Assembly (NCBI RefSeq): GCF_002387245.1
Contig: NZ_DGLD01000019.1
Span: 124,001 to 188,000, forward strand
DNA length: 64,000 bases
Direction of reading: 5' to 3'
Source of the DNA: Brevundimonas sp. UBA4553
Lineage (GTDB): Bacteria > Pseudomonadota > Alphaproteobacteria > Caulobacterales > Caulobacteraceae
The translations under genes and the position numbers were made by a program. Positions 41,186 to 50,117 of this stretch are shown in pieces. Numbering within the stretch: position 1 is the stretch's first letter; every line of letters starts with the position of its first letter. The notes under the pieces are model-generated. The model was not told the origin of the DNA. It did not search any database and was given only the letters and a program-made list of their open reading frames with translations.

Positions 41186-42100
41186 CTACAGAGACGCCGG
41201 GGGCGGCAGGGTTCCCATGACCGCCACGACGCCAATCAGGGCGAGTCCCAGACCCGTTTCGATCAACAGGCTGCGCCGGAGCGCGCTCATGGCGGCGACG
41301 GAGGGTTGGCCCGTCTCCAGCGCATAGCCCAGTGTCGGCGTCAGCCGGAACCGGTTGCTCGCCGCCAGCGCAAGCATCAAACCGAAGAGGACGAGCTTGG
41401 CGACCAGAAGCTGGCCGTAGAGGTTGCCCGCGATCGACGCCACGCGCTCGGGACCGATCAGGAACCAGCTGTTCACGAGACCGGTCAGCACCAGCAACAG
41501 GACCGCGAGCGTTCCAAGGCCGGCGAAGCCATGCAGGGCGCGATGGATTGCAAAGTCGTCCGGACCGGCTCGGCGCAGAAGCAGGGCCGTCAACGCCGCC
41601 AGGGCGCCCAGCCACAAGGCCGCTGCCACCGCGTGAATGATGTTGGCGACAAGATGGATGGGCCCGCCCGGACCCTCGGTGGCCGCGCCGTGACCCGTCC
41701 ATGCGAAGCTGGCGGCCACGATCAGACCCAAGGCGGCCGTCACGCTCCAGAGCGCGCGACCGGGTTTCAGGGCGACCAAGGCGACAAGCCCAAGCAAGGC
41801 GGCGGCGGCCCGCACGACCATCGCCATGCCCAGGGCTGTGCCGGTGACCATAAAGGACAGAGACGCGGGTTTCACGGCTTCGCTCAGCGACCCCGCCATG
41901 ACGGCAGTCTGGGCCACCAGGGCGGCGAGCGAGCCGAGCGCGACGATGATCGCCGCGAGGCGCAATGTCGGTCGCGACCATTCCAGGTTCGGCGCGTCGG
42001 CGTATTTAAAGCTGTAGAGAAGGAACAGCGGCGCGCCGAGAAGGACGACGCCGCCGCCGTATTGAAGCCAACGAAGCGCGATGACCGCGACTTCCAGCAC
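41186..42100 (-). CDS. copD: Copper resistance protein CopD
   Basis: A 304-residue inner-membrane protein with about eight helices. HAVAAALWLGALAAL is the conserved CopD segment with its His, and SFAWTGHGAAT and AIHRALHGFAGLGT supply further helix-end histidines. CopD works with CopC to move copper across the inner membrane. It begins with GTG four bases after copC, an arrangement typical of copCD operons. Confidence 0.93.
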   Translation of the reverse strand: MLEVAVIALRWLQYGGGVVLLGAPLFLLYSFKYADAPNLEWSRPTLRLAAIIVALGSLAALVAQTAVMAGSLSEAVKPASLSFMVTGTALGMAMVVRAAAALLGLVALVALKPGRALWSVTAALGLIVAASFAWTGHGAATEGPGGPIHLVANIIHAVAAALWLGALAALTALLLRRAGPDDFAIHRALHGFAGLGTLAVLLLVLTGLVNSWFLIGPERVASIAGNLYGQLLVAKLVLFGLMLALAASNRFRLTPTLGYALETGQPSVAAMSALRRSLLIETGLGLALIGVVAVMGTLPPPASL

Positions 42101-42104
42101 GGCG

Positions 42105-42467
42105 TCAGCGCACCGTGAAGGTGTAGGATCCCGTCATGCGGTGGCCGTCGCTCGAGGCGATACGCCAGTCGACACGGTAGGCGCCGGCGGCCAGCGGGCG
42201 AGCCAGCGCGCCCGTGAGGGTCCTGCCGTCCTCGGCGACCGAGGTGCGGATCGCGATCTTCTCCTCCGCCGCATTGACGACGTCGAAGCCGGAAAAGGCG
42301 GGAACGCTGCGTTCGCTGAAGGTCAGGGTCAGCGTCCGGGTCGCGGCCACGGTGGAGTCGGGCGCCGGGGTGGCGCTGACCAGGCGAGCGTGGGCCGCCG
42401 CCGGTCCGGCGGCGAAGGCCACGACCGCCGCGACGGCGATGAAGGGTGCGGGGTTGAAGTAACGCAT
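42105..42467 (-). CDS. copC: Copper resistance protein CopC
   Basis: A 120-residue secreted cupredoxin-like protein. The mature N-terminus is HARLVSATPAPDSTV, with His1 as a Cu(II) ligand; LTFSERSVPAFSGFDVV and the end ASSDGHRMTGSYTFTV match CopC, the DGH supplying another ligand. ATG 42467 has GGAG seven bases upstream. It is first in copC-copD and distinct from the longer CopC-like protein at 33373. Confidence 0.95.
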   Translation of the reverse strand: MRYFNPAPFIAVAAVVAFAAGPAAAHARLVSATPAPDSTVAATRTLTLTFSERSVPAFSGFDVVNAAEEKIAIRTSVAEDGRTLTGALARPLAAGAYRVDWRIASSDGHRMTGSYTFTVR

Positions 42468-42584
42468 ACTCAGTCTCCAGACGTTTGGCCGGTCCCGGCC
42501 TTCTGCTTCTCTACGCGCCACACGACCGCGTCCCTCATGAAGAGGAAGCGGGGGGCGGCTGAGGCCTTCCCCCGCACGCCGGGG

Positions 42585-43079
42585 TCAGCGGCGACGCTTC
42601 TCGAGGAGCGCCTGCATCTGGGCGATCTCCTCCTGTTGACCACGCACGATGCCGTCGCACAGGGCGATGATCTCCGGATCGGTCAGGGAGGCTTGCTCGC
42701 ACATCAACACAGCCCCGGAATGGTGCGGGATCATCGATCGCAGGAATTCGTCGTCGCCAACGAACGCCTGGGTGCGCATGCCGACGAAGCTGCCGACGAA
42801 GATCACGACGGCGACCGCTCCAATGACCAGGTTCGTTTTGCGCGACGGGTACATGGACCGCATGAAGACGAGCATGAGGACCGCCATCGGCGCGACCATC
42901 ATCAGGGTCATGTAGACGTTGTTCAAATTGAGATAGAAGTGACCGAGCGTGGCGATCATCGTGTACATGACCAGGTACATGATGACGAAATCGAGCGCCA
43001 ACTCGAGGTACAGGCTCCGATAAGGGCCGAGTCCACGAGCGTTGCCTTGCCCGCCGTGGTCCATCTGTTGATGAGACAT
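42585..43079 (-). CDS. DUF305 membrane protein
   Basis: A 164-residue protein with three membrane helices (around residues 30-50, 58-75 and 85-103, rich in Met) and a C-terminal DUF305 segment: DDEFLRSMIPHHSGAVLMCEQA has the MIPHHxGA signature, followed by EIIALCDGIVRGQQEEIAQM. A soft-metal role is suggested by the Met, His and Cys content. It lies between copC and the copper ATPase with intergenic gaps on both sides. Confidence 0.88.
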   Translation of the reverse strand: MSHQQMDHGGQGNARGLGPYRSLYLELALDFVIMYLVMYTMIATLGHFYLNLNNVYMTLMMVAPMAVLMLVFMRSMYPSRKTNLVIGAVAVVIFVGSFVGMRTQAFVGDDEFLRSMIPHHSGAVLMCEQASLTDPEIIALCDGIVRGQQEEIAQMQALLEKRRR

Positions 43080-43226
43080 CGTCCGTATCCTCTTCAGAAA
43101 TTTCAGTTCGTCTTCGCCTGCCGCTGCGAAAGCCTGGAGACTGCGGTCAGCGTCTGAATCAATCCGGCCCGTCACAGCCGGTTCCTCCCTTGGGTGGGTG
43201 GGCGGACTGTTGATTGCCTATCCTGG

Positions 43227-45581
43227 CTAAAGCCTCACCGCGCGCAGTCTCAGCGCATTGCCGATGACGCTGACCGAGGAGAGCGCCATTGCGAGCGCCG
43301 CAAGGGCAGGCGAGAGAAGCCAGCCGAAGACGGGATAAAGCAGGCCAGCCGCCACGGGGATGCCAAGGGCGTTGTAGCCGAAGGCGAAAACGAGGTTTTG
43401 GCGGATGTTGCCCATCACCGCGCGGGACAGACGCCGTGCGCGCACGATGCCTTGCAGATCTCCGCCCAGCAGGGTGACGCCGGCGCTTTCGATGGCGACG
43501 TCCGAACCCGCCCCCATGGCGACGCCGACATCGGCTGCGGCGAGGGCAGGGGCATCGTTGACGCCATCCCCCGCCATGGCGACGATCCGACCCTGCGAAC
43601 GAAGCTGTTGAACCACAGACGCCTTATCCTGCGGCAAAACCTCCGCCTGGACTTCGTCGATGCCGAGGCGCCGCGCGACCGCTTCGGCCGTCGTCCGGTT
43701 GTCCCCGGTCATCATCACCAGCCGCAGACCGGCCGCTTTCAGCGCGAGGATCGCAGCCGGCGTGGTGGCCTTAATGGGATCGGCGATGCCGATGACCCCG
43801 GCCGCCTTTCCGTCGATCGCCACGAATATGGCGGTGGCGCCGTCGTGGCGAAGGGCCTCCGCCTTCGGCTCCAGCGCGGAGACGTCGATCGAAAGCTCGC
43901 CGAGAAAACGGGTGTTGCCCAGGGCGACCTGGCGGCCCTCAATCGTCCCGCGAACGCCGCGACCGACCGGGCTGTCGAAGTCCGCGGCCTCGGTAAGGGG
44001 GATGTCCCGGTCCTTGGCTGCCCGGACGATTGCGTCGGCCAACGGATGTTCGCTGCCCCGCTCGAGGCTGGCCGAAAGACGCAGGATGTCCGCTTCCACG
44101 AAGCCGAGGGCGGGCAGGATCGCCGTCACCGACGGACGGCCCTCCGTCAGGGTGCCGGTCTTGTCCAGAACGAGAGTGTCGACCTTCTCGAAGCGTTCGA
44201 GCGCCTCGGCGTTCTTGATCAGGACGCCGGCGTGGGCGCCACGTCCCACCCCGACCATGATCGAGATCGGCGTCGCCAGACCCAACGCACAGGGACAGGC
44301 GATGATGAGCACCGAAACGGCGGCGACCAGGGCGTAGGACAAACGGGGCTCGGGACCGACCAGGCCCCAGACGACGGCGGCGAGCAGGGCGATCGCGATC
44401 ACCGTGGGAACGAACCATCCGGAGACCGTATCGGCCAGCCGCTGGATCGGGGCGCGACTGCGCTGGGCCTGGGCCACCATCTGGACGATCTGCGCCAGCA
44501 GGGTGTCGGCGCCCACCTTGTCGGCGCGCATGATGAAGGATCCGGTCTTGTTGAGCGCGCCGGCCACGACGCGGTCGCCGACATCCTTGGTCACCGGCAT
44601 GGACTCGCCGGTCACCATGGATTCGTCGACAGCGACCCGACCCTCCAGGAGTTCGCCATCGACCGGGATCTTCTCTCCGGGCCTTACCCGCAGGCGGTCG
44701 CTGACGGCGATCTGGTCAAGCGAGACATCTTCATCGATGCCGTCCGCCCGGATTCGGCGCGCGGTCTTGGGCGTGAGGTCCAGCAGGGCGCGGATCGCGC
44801 CCGACGTCTGTTCGCGGGCGCGCAGTTCCAGAATCTGCCCGACGAGGACCAGCACGGTGATGACCGCCGCCGCCTCGAAATACACCGGCGCACTGCCGTC
44901 GGCCTTCAGGAAGGCGGGCGGGAACTGGGTTGGCGCGACGACGGCCACGACGCTGTAAAGCCATGCCACGCCGACCCCCATGGCGATCAGGGTGAACATA
45001 TTCAGCCGCCGGGTGCGCAGCGATGTCCAGCCGCGCTCGAAGAAGGGCCAGCCGCACCAGAGAACCACGGGGGTCGCCAAAGCGAACTGGATCCAGTTCG
45101 ACATCTGGCCCGGGATGAACATGTGGAGATTGGCCAGGTGTCCGCCCATTTCCAGGGCGAAGACCGGCAGGGTCAGGACCAGACCGACCCAGAAGCGTCT
45201 GGTGAAGTCGATCAGCTCGTGGTTGGGCGGGGCCTCCGCCGTGACCGTCTCCGGCTCAAGCGCCATGCCGCAGATCGGGCAGGAGCCTGGGCCTTCCTGC
45301 CGGATCTCGGGGTGCATCGGGCAGGTGTAGATGGCGCCGGGAACGGCCGGCTCGGCCTCCACGGGAGGGTTCAGGTAACGCATCGGATCGCCGATGAATT
45401 TGGTCCGGCACCCCGCCGAGCAGAAGAAATAGTCCTGACCGTCATGACTGGCTCGGTGAGCGGTGGCCGTCGGATCGACCGACATGCCGCAGACGGGATC
45501 CTTGACCGTTGCCGCGCCATCCGAGGCCTTCGCCCCGCAGCAGGCGTGACCCGAGGCATGATTGTGAGGATGCGTGGACAT
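43227..45581 (-). CDS. copA: Copper-exporting P1B-1 ATPase
   Basis: A 784-residue pump. Instead of an HMA domain, the N-terminus has a His-rich start, a YHS-type metal domain (DPVCGMSVDP to FFCSAGCRTKF) and a heavy-metal-binding segment IYTCPMHPEIRQEGPGSCPICGM, as in SilP and CopA relatives. The core has TGESMPV, CPCALGLATP, DKTGTLTEG, SEHPLA and GDGVNDAP; helix residues NALGIPVAAG and MALSSVSVIGNALRL are the Cu(I)-site signatures. It exports Cu(I) or Ag(I). It is divergent from csoR with two CsoR-type operators in the 102-bp gap. Confidence 0.96.
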   Translation of the reverse strand: MSTHPHNHASGHACCGAKASDGAATVKDPVCGMSVDPTATAHRASHDGQDYFFCSAGCRTKFIGDPMRYLNPPVEAEPAVPGAIYTCPMHPEIRQEGPGSCPICGMALEPETVTAEAPPNHELIDFTRRFWVGLVLTLPVFALEMGGHLANLHMFIPGQMSNWIQFALATPVVLWCGWPFFERGWTSLRTRRLNMFTLIAMGVGVAWLYSVVAVVAPTQFPPAFLKADGSAPVYFEAAAVITVLVLVGQILELRAREQTSGAIRALLDLTPKTARRIRADGIDEDVSLDQIAVSDRLRVRPGEKIPVDGELLEGRVAVDESMVTGESMPVTKDVGDRVVAGALNKTGSFIMRADKVGADTLLAQIVQMVAQAQRSRAPIQRLADTVSGWFVPTVIAIALLAAVVWGLVGPEPRLSYALVAAVSVLIIACPCALGLATPISIMVGVGRGAHAGVLIKNAEALERFEKVDTLVLDKTGTLTEGRPSVTAILPALGFVEADILRLSASLERGSEHPLADAIVRAAKDRDIPLTEAADFDSPVGRGVRGTIEGRQVALGNTRFLGELSIDVSALEPKAEALRHDGATAIFVAIDGKAAGVIGIADPIKATTPAAILALKAAGLRLVMMTGDNRTTAEAVARRLGIDEVQAEVLPQDKASVVQQLRSQGRIVAMAGDGVNDAPALAAADVGVAMGAGSDVAIESAGVTLLGGDLQGIVRARRLSRAVMGNIRQNLVFAFGYNALGIPVAAGLLYPVFGWLLSPALAALAMALSSVSVIGNALRLRAVRL

Positions 45582-45612
45582 GTCGCTCTCTCCGGCTGAC
45601 CGAAGAGCTAAC

Positions 45613-45658
45613 ATATACCTATGGGGGGTATATCGCAAGATACCCGTCTGGGGTATAT
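45613..45658. promoter_or_regulatory. Two CsoR-type operators between copA and csoR
   Basis: Site one reads TATACCTATGGGGGGTATA (45614-45632) and site two ATACCCGTCTGGGGTATAT (45640-45658). Both are the G-tract inverted repeats with TATA flanks bound by CsoR/RcnR-family repressors. They sit between the divergent copper ATPase and csoR genes, so one tetramer per site could repress both until Cu(I) binds. Confidence 0.85.
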
Positions 45659-45683
45659 GGGGGTGCTCAGGAGGACAGGCCGC

Positions 45684-45959
45684 ATGCAAACCGACACGAA
45701 ACCCAAAGTCCTCAACAGGCTCAGCCGGATCGAAGGCCAGGTGCGGGGAATCTCCCGCATGGTTGAAGATGACCGGTATTGCGTCGACTTGCTGACCCAA
45801 CTTCAGGCCGTTCGAGCCGCGCTCCATCGCGTGGAGACCGAAGTGCTACGGGATCACCTCGACCACTGCGTCATGGGCGCCATGACCGGCGACGATCCCG
45901 AGGATCGCAAGGCCAAGGCCGGCGAGCTGATCGAGCTCTTGGCGCGGGCCGGACGGTAG
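45684..45959 (+). CDS. csoR: CsoR-family Cu(I)-sensing repressor
   Basis: A 91-residue helical protein. The copper ligands are C33, H58 and C62 (DRYCVDLL, RDHLDHCV), with the same spacing as C36, H61 and C65 of Mycobacterium tuberculosis CsoR. VLNRLSRIEGQVRGISRMVE is the family N-terminus. ATG 45684 has AGGAGG ten bases upstream. It is divergent from the copper ATPase. Confidence 0.94.
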   Translation: MQTDTKPKVLNRLSRIEGQVRGISRMVEDDRYCVDLLTQLQAVRAALHRVETEVLRDHLDHCVMGAMTGDDPEDRKAKAGELIELLARAGR

Positions 45960-46016
45960 AGTTGGCGGAACGAATGGGCCCTCCTGGTCGCTAACGTCGG
46001 ATCCCAAGGAGCCGTC

Positions 46017-46442
46017 ATGAAACGCATCAGCCTCGTCCTCGCCGCCTGCGCCTTGGCTACGGCCTGTTCCCCGCAAGCCGAAGAGCCCGCCGTAGCCGCG
46101 CCTGAGGCCGCCGCAGCGGCGGACGCCCATGGCGGAATGGAGGGCGGCATGGCTGCGCCTGCGCCCGGCGACTCCGTCGCCACCCAAGGCTACAAGGCAT
46201 CGATGAACACGATGATGGAGGCGATGCCTCCCTTCACCGGGGACGCGGACATCGACTTCATGACGCAGATGCGAGGTCACCACGTCGCAGCCGTCTCGAT
46301 GGCCCGTGTGGAGCTCGCGCAAGGCAAGGACGCCCAAGCGCGGAACCTGGCCCAGGCGGTGATCTCGGCTCAGGAGCGCGAAATCACCCTGATCGACGCC
46401 TGGCTCGCCCAGAAGGGAGCGTCAGCGACTCCCGCCGCCTGA
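46017..46442 (+). CDS. DUF305 lipoprotein
   Basis: A 141-residue protein with a lipobox (LATAC, lipidated Cys near residue 17), an Ala/Pro/Met linker with HGGMEGGM, and a DUF305 domain: DADIDFMTQMRGHHVAAVSMARVELAQG with the MRxHHxxA motif and a second part AVISAQEREITLID. It resembles CopM, a periplasmic copper-binding protein. AGGAG lies six bases before the ATG. It follows csoR by 57 bases. Confidence 0.9.
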   Translation: MKRISLVLAACALATACSPQAEEPAVAAPEAAAAADAHGGMEGGMAAPAPGDSVATQGYKASMNTMMEAMPPFTGDADIDFMTQMRGHHVAAVSMARVELAQGKDAQARNLAQAVISAQEREITLIDAWLAQKGASATPAA

Positions 46443-46450
46443 TCGCGAGA

Positions 46451-46644
46451 TCAGGGCACCGCGTCCGAGGACCAACGGATGTGCGTAATCCGCCATCTGT
46501 CGTCCTCGTGGCGAAAGACCGATCGGCCAGTCCCGCCGTCGTCGAAAATCAGGACGCCGTCGGCCGCAAAGCCAGTGCGGCGTTTGCATTCCGGTCGTCG
46601 AGCGCGGCATGACAGGCATCGACGACGCTTGTCGCTATCGCCAT
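46451..46644 (-). pseudogene. Remnant of an NTF2-like gene
   Basis: From ATG 46644 the frame reads AIATSVVDACHAALDDRNAN, matching the start of the NTF2-like domain encoded at 40006. A one-base shift leads into ADGVLIFDDGG, and then the sequence jumps to SVFRHEDDRWRITHIRWSS, the closing strand. About 50 residues of the middle are missing relative to the intact relative. It is a decayed, internally deleted copy. Confidence 0.65.
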
Positions 46645-46884
46645 ACGATCGAGCCGGTAAGCTCGACGACGAACATGCGCATGAGATACAGTGTACGTCC
46701 GAGTGATGGTGCAAAGTGGCAAGGCGAATCGAACTCGTTGCATTGCATCTCGGTGCTCAGAAAGTCCGATAGACCGCAAAAGATGACGAATTCACGCAAA
46801 TGTTATTGCTTAGAATTTTCTGAATGTTTTCAGAATACTTCCCGTTTGTCGGTTATTCAATCGGTCCGGCGACCGATATGCGAG
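46645..46884. other. AT-rich gene-free stretch with an inverted repeat
   Basis: This 240-bp stretch is visibly richer in A and T than its surroundings, especially 46740-46860. It contains the inverted repeat TTCTGAA-TGTT-TTCAGAA at 46818-46835. No gene is recognisable on either strand. It separates the copper cluster from the sulfide/cyd operon and could be a junction left by rearrangement. Confidence 0.5.
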
Positions 46885-46916
46885 AAAAAACCCCAAGCCG
46901 ATCAGCGGCTTGGGGT
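46885..46916 (-). terminator. Intrinsic terminator of the sulfide-cyd operon
   Basis: CCCCAAGCCG (46891-46900) and CGGCTTGGGG (46906-46915) form a perfect 10-bp stem with a five-base loop. On the minus strand it is followed by six T (AAAAAA on the plus strand at 46885-46890). It lies about 170 bases after the last gene of the ten-gene minus-strand operon. Confidence 0.9.
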
Positions 46917-47088
46917 AATTTGTGTAATCGAGTGGGAGTGAGGGGCAGTCATAAGGCGCCCCCTGACGAGATGATTGCGGAGTAATGAGCGGAGCATAGC
47001 TGCTTGGTTCACATGCCGCGCCCCGTAACCTCACGGTAGTGACGAAGCGACGGGATAGGGAGGCGTCTGTGGGCCGGGCGAAAGGGGA

Positions 47089-47565
47089 TCACGACGTCAT
47101 CCGCCGGCCCAGCCAGCGGCGCACCCGGCCCACGTACACGGACCACGCCGCGCCGAAGAGGGCCGCCAGGTGTCGTTCCTCGCGCCGGATGGCGAGACGG
47201 TCGGTGGCGAAGGCGGCGACGGGGGCGGCCACGAAGAACCAGGCGTTGTCGAACAGGCCCCCGAGGCCGAGCAGAAGCAGCCCGTTCGCGAGATAGATCG
47301 GGTTGCGGCTCCAGGCGAACGGACCGGTCGTGACCAGAGCGGTCGCCGCCCGGTGCGGCAAGATGTTGGCGCGCCGCCGCCGCATCTCCAGCATGACCCA
47401 GAGGTCCAGACCAAGGGCGAGCCCGACCAGGAGGCCGCCGGCGGCGAAGGCGCCGGGGAAGAGGGCGGGCGGAGTCCATAGACGCGCCGTGATGAGCGCG
47501 ACAAGGACGGCGCCGCCCGTGATGAGCGGCGGCCAGGGCCAGCGGTTCGGCGCCTGCGGCGTCAC
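47089..47565 (-). CDS. Isoprenylcysteine methyltransferase-like membrane protein
   Basis: A 158-residue protein with about four membrane segments. TGPFAWSRNPIYLANGLLL and RREERHLAALFGAAWSVYVGRVRRWL form the ICMT/PEMT-family signature for S-adenosylmethionine binding. The GTG start at 47565 overlaps the DUF2474-type stop (GTGA). It ends the ten-gene operon. The substrate is unknown; a relative stands at 21942. Confidence 0.82.
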   Translation of the reverse strand: MTPQAPNRWPWPPLITGGAVLVALITARLWTPPALFPGAFAAGGLLVGLALGLDLWVMLEMRRRRANILPHRAATALVTTGPFAWSRNPIYLANGLLLLGLGGLFDNAWFFVAAPVAAFATDRLAIRREERHLAALFGAAWSVYVGRVRRWLGRRMTS

Positions 47566-47690
47566 CCGCCGGCCAGCTTGAGAACGCCGCGCAGCAGATA
47601 GGCGATCACGCCCAGGACACCCACGCCCAGCACCCAGAGGGCGACGAACCAAAGGCCCTGCCGGAGCCCGTTTCTGGAGTCGCGACGCAT
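47562..47690 (-). CDS. DUF2474-type small subunit-like protein of the bd oxidase
   Basis: A 42-residue protein with a basic N-terminus and one membrane helix (GLWFVALWVLGVGVLGVIAY). Such mini-proteins follow cydAB/cioAB and resemble CydX or DUF2474; they stabilise the oxidase. It shares one base with the cydB stop (TGATG) and overlaps the next gene. Too short for similarity alone, the call rests on position and topology. Confidence 0.78.
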   Translation of the reverse strand: MRRDSRNGLRQGLWFVALWVLGVGVLGVIAYLLRGVLKLAGG

Positions 47691-48691
47691 CAGTGGTAAC
47701 CGTCGTCGCCGACCTTGCCCCGGAACACCCAGTAGGCATAGGCGGTGTAGGCCAGGATGATCGGGATCAGGATCAGGGCGCCGACCAGCATGAACAGCTG
47801 GCTGGAGGCCGGGGCGGCGGCCTGCCAGAGGGTGATCTCGTCGGGCACGGCGTAGGGGAAGACGCTGACGCCCAGACCCGCGAAGGTGACGGCGAACAGG
47901 CCCAGCGACAGCAGGAAGGGCCAGACTTCGCGCTTCTGACGCATGGTCCAGAAGAAGGCGGCCGCGACGATCAGAACGAGCAACGGCACCTGGGCCGTCA
48001 GAAGCACGCCGGGCCAGTCGAACCAGCGCCGGGCGTATTCGCCGTCGAGGAAGGGGGTGGCCAGGCTGACCGCGCCGATCATCAGCAGGGTCGCCGGACC
48101 CAGTTTCCAGGCTTGCGCGCGGGCGTGGGTCTGGAGCGCGCCTTCCGTCTTCATGTTCAGCCAGGTGGCCCCCAGAAGGGCGTAGCCGACGACGACGGCG
48201 GCGCCGGTCAGCAGGCTGAAGGGGCTGAGCCAGTCCCACCAGCCGCCGCCATAGGCGCGGCCCGACACCTCGACCCCCTGCAGGATGGCCCCCAGGGTGA
48301 CGCCCTGGGAGAAGGCGGCCAGCAGGGAGCCGCCGAAGAAGGCGACGTCCCAGACGGGCTTGGCCCGCACCGTGCGCCAGCGGTATTCGAACGCCACGCC
48401 CCGGAAGACCAGGCCCAGCAACATGGCGATGATCGGCGTATAGACCGCCGGCATCAACACGGCGTAGGCGAGGGGAAAGGCGGCGAACAGGCCGCCGCCG
48501 CCCAGGATCAGCCAGGTCTCATTGCCGTCCCACACCGGGGCGATCGAGTTCATCGCCTTGTCGCGCTGGTCCCCGGCCTTCAGCGTCGGGAACAGGATGC
48601 CGACGCCCAGGTCGAACCCGTCCATGACGATATAGGCGAAGACGGCGAAGGCCAGCAGGCCGGCCCAGACCAGGGTCAGATCAACGCTCAT
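47690..48691 (-). CDS. cydB: Cytochrome bd-type quinol oxidase subunit II
   Basis: A 333-residue membrane protein with about eight helices. MDGFDLGVGILFP is the diagnostic N-terminal motif, and MNSIAPVWDGNETWLILGGGGLFAAFP a second conserved block. It pairs with CydA. ATG 48691 overlaps the cydA end by eleven bases. Confidence 0.96.
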   Translation of the reverse strand: MSVDLTLVWAGLLAFAVFAYIVMDGFDLGVGILFPTLKAGDQRDKAMNSIAPVWDGNETWLILGGGGLFAAFPLAYAVLMPAVYTPIIAMLLGLVFRGVAFEYRWRTVRAKPVWDVAFFGGSLLAAFSQGVTLGAILQGVEVSGRAYGGGWWDWLSPFSLLTGAAVVVGYALLGATWLNMKTEGALQTHARAQAWKLGPATLLMIGAVSLATPFLDGEYARRWFDWPGVLLTAQVPLLVLIVAAAFFWTMRQKREVWPFLLSLGLFAVTFAGLGVSVFPYAVPDEITLWQAAAPASSQLFMLVGALILIPIILAYTAYAYWVFRGKVGDDGYH

Positions 48692-50108
48692 GATCGGTCT
48701 CCTCGCCGGTCGGGATGGGGCGGTCCGGGTCGATGGCGGGGGCGGGGGTGATGCCCGCCGTGCGGATCGGGGTTTCCGCCACGCCCGGCTCGTCCCGGTG
48801 CGGCGCATGGCTCATCAGACGCAGGATGTAGAAGACCCCGGCGCCAAAGACGGTGAAATAGACCACAGCGAAGGCGGCCAGGGAGGTTGCGACGGCGGGC
48901 GCCGCCAGGGGCGCCGCGCTGTCGGCGGTGCGGAGCAGCCCATAGACGGTCCAGGGCTGACGGCCGACCTCGGTGGTGATCCAGCCCGCCAGCACGGCGA
49001 CGAAGCCCATCGGCCCCATGATCAGGGCGAAGCGGTGCAGCCAGGGCGCATCGTAGAGGCGTTTGCGCAGGCGAGCATAAAGCCCCCAGAGCCCCAGCAG
49101 CAGCATGGCCATGCCCAGGCCGACCATGACGCGGAAGGACCAGAAGACGATCTCGACCGGCGGCCAGTCGGCGCGGGCGATGGTGTCCAGACCGGCCAGG
49201 GGCGCGTTCGGATCGTGCTTCAGGATCAGGGACGACAGCTTGGGGATCTCGACCGCGCCGTGGACGGTGGCCGCCTCGCGGTCAGGAATGCCGAACAGGA
49301 TCAGCGGCGCCCCGTCCGGGTGGCTTTCGAAATGGCCTTCCATCGCCATGACCTTGGCGGGCTGATGCTCCAGGGTGTTCAACCCGTGCATGTCGCCGAT
49401 GAAGATCTGGACCGGGGCGGCGACCAGGATCATGCCCATGGCCATGGCGAACATCTTGCGCGCCCCCTTGTTCGTCCGCTCCTTCATCAGGTGCCAGGCC
49501 CCGACCGCGCCGACCACCAGGCCGGTGGTCAGATAGGCCGCCAGCAGCATGTGGGCGAGGCGATAGGGGAAGGAGGGATTGAAGACGATCTTGAACCAGT
49601 CGGCCGGTACGAACTGGCCGACCTCGTTGATGGCGTAGCCTTGCGGGGTCTGCATCCAGCTGTTGACCGACAGGATCCAGAAGGCCGAGGCGAAGGTGCC
49701 GATCGCGACCATCAGGGTGGCCAGGAAGTGCAGCTTCTTGCCGACGCGGTTCAGGCCGAACAGCATGACGCCCAGGAAACCCGCCTCCAGGAAGAAGGCG
49801 CTGAGCACCTCATAGGCCATCAAGGGGCCGATGACCGGTCCGGCCTTGTCGGAGAAGACCGACCAGTTGGTGCCGAACTGGTAGGACATGACCAAACCCG
49901 AAACGACGCCCATGCCGAAGGCCACGGCGAAGATCTTCAGCCAGTATTTGAACAGGTTCAGATAGAGGTCTCGCCCCGTCTTCAGCCACAGGGCCTCCAG
50001 CACGGCCAGATAGCTGGCGAGGCCAATGGAGAAGGCGGGGAAGACGATATGGAAGGCGACGGTGAAGGCGAACTGCATCCGCGCCAGGATCAGGGCGTCA
50101 AGTTCCAT
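48681..50108 (-). CDS. cydA: Cytochrome bd-type quinol oxidase subunit I, cyanide-insensitive type
   Basis: A 475-residue membrane protein with about nine helices. Haem ligand His is in AFTVAFHIVFPAFSIGLA; MSYQFGTNW and GRQPWTVYGLLRTADS are family blocks, the latter of the short-Q-loop CIO type (CioA) rather than the long-loop E. coli form. It oxidises quinol and reduces oxygen and resists cyanide and sulfide. It is translated nine bases after the TSUP gene inside the sulfide operon. Confidence 0.95.
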   Translation of the reverse strand: MELDALILARMQFAFTVAFHIVFPAFSIGLASYLAVLEALWLKTGRDLYLNLFKYWLKIFAVAFGMGVVSGLVMSYQFGTNWSVFSDKAGPVIGPLMAYEVLSAFFLEAGFLGVMLFGLNRVGKKLHFLATLMVAIGTFASAFWILSVNSWMQTPQGYAINEVGQFVPADWFKIVFNPSFPYRLAHMLLAAYLTTGLVVGAVGAWHLMKERTNKGARKMFAMAMGMILVAAPVQIFIGDMHGLNTLEHQPAKVMAMEGHFESHPDGAPLILFGIPDREAATVHGAVEIPKLSSLILKHDPNAPLAGLDTIARADWPPVEIVFWSFRVMVGLGMAMLLLGLWGLYARLRKRLYDAPWLHRFALIMGPMGFVAVLAGWITTEVGRQPWTVYGLLRTADSAAPLAAPAVATSLAAFAVVYFTVFGAGVFYILRLMSHAPHRDEPGVAETPIRTAGITPAPAIDPDRPIPTGEETDHER

Positions 50109-50117
50109 GGTGTGGTC

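Noticed and set aside
43194..45599. 801-codon open frame on the plus strand opposite the copper ATPase
   Set aside because: Composition is Gln/His/Arg/Gly-rich without any domain; it is the antisense shadow common in GC-rich genes. The minus-strand ATPase is unmistakable.
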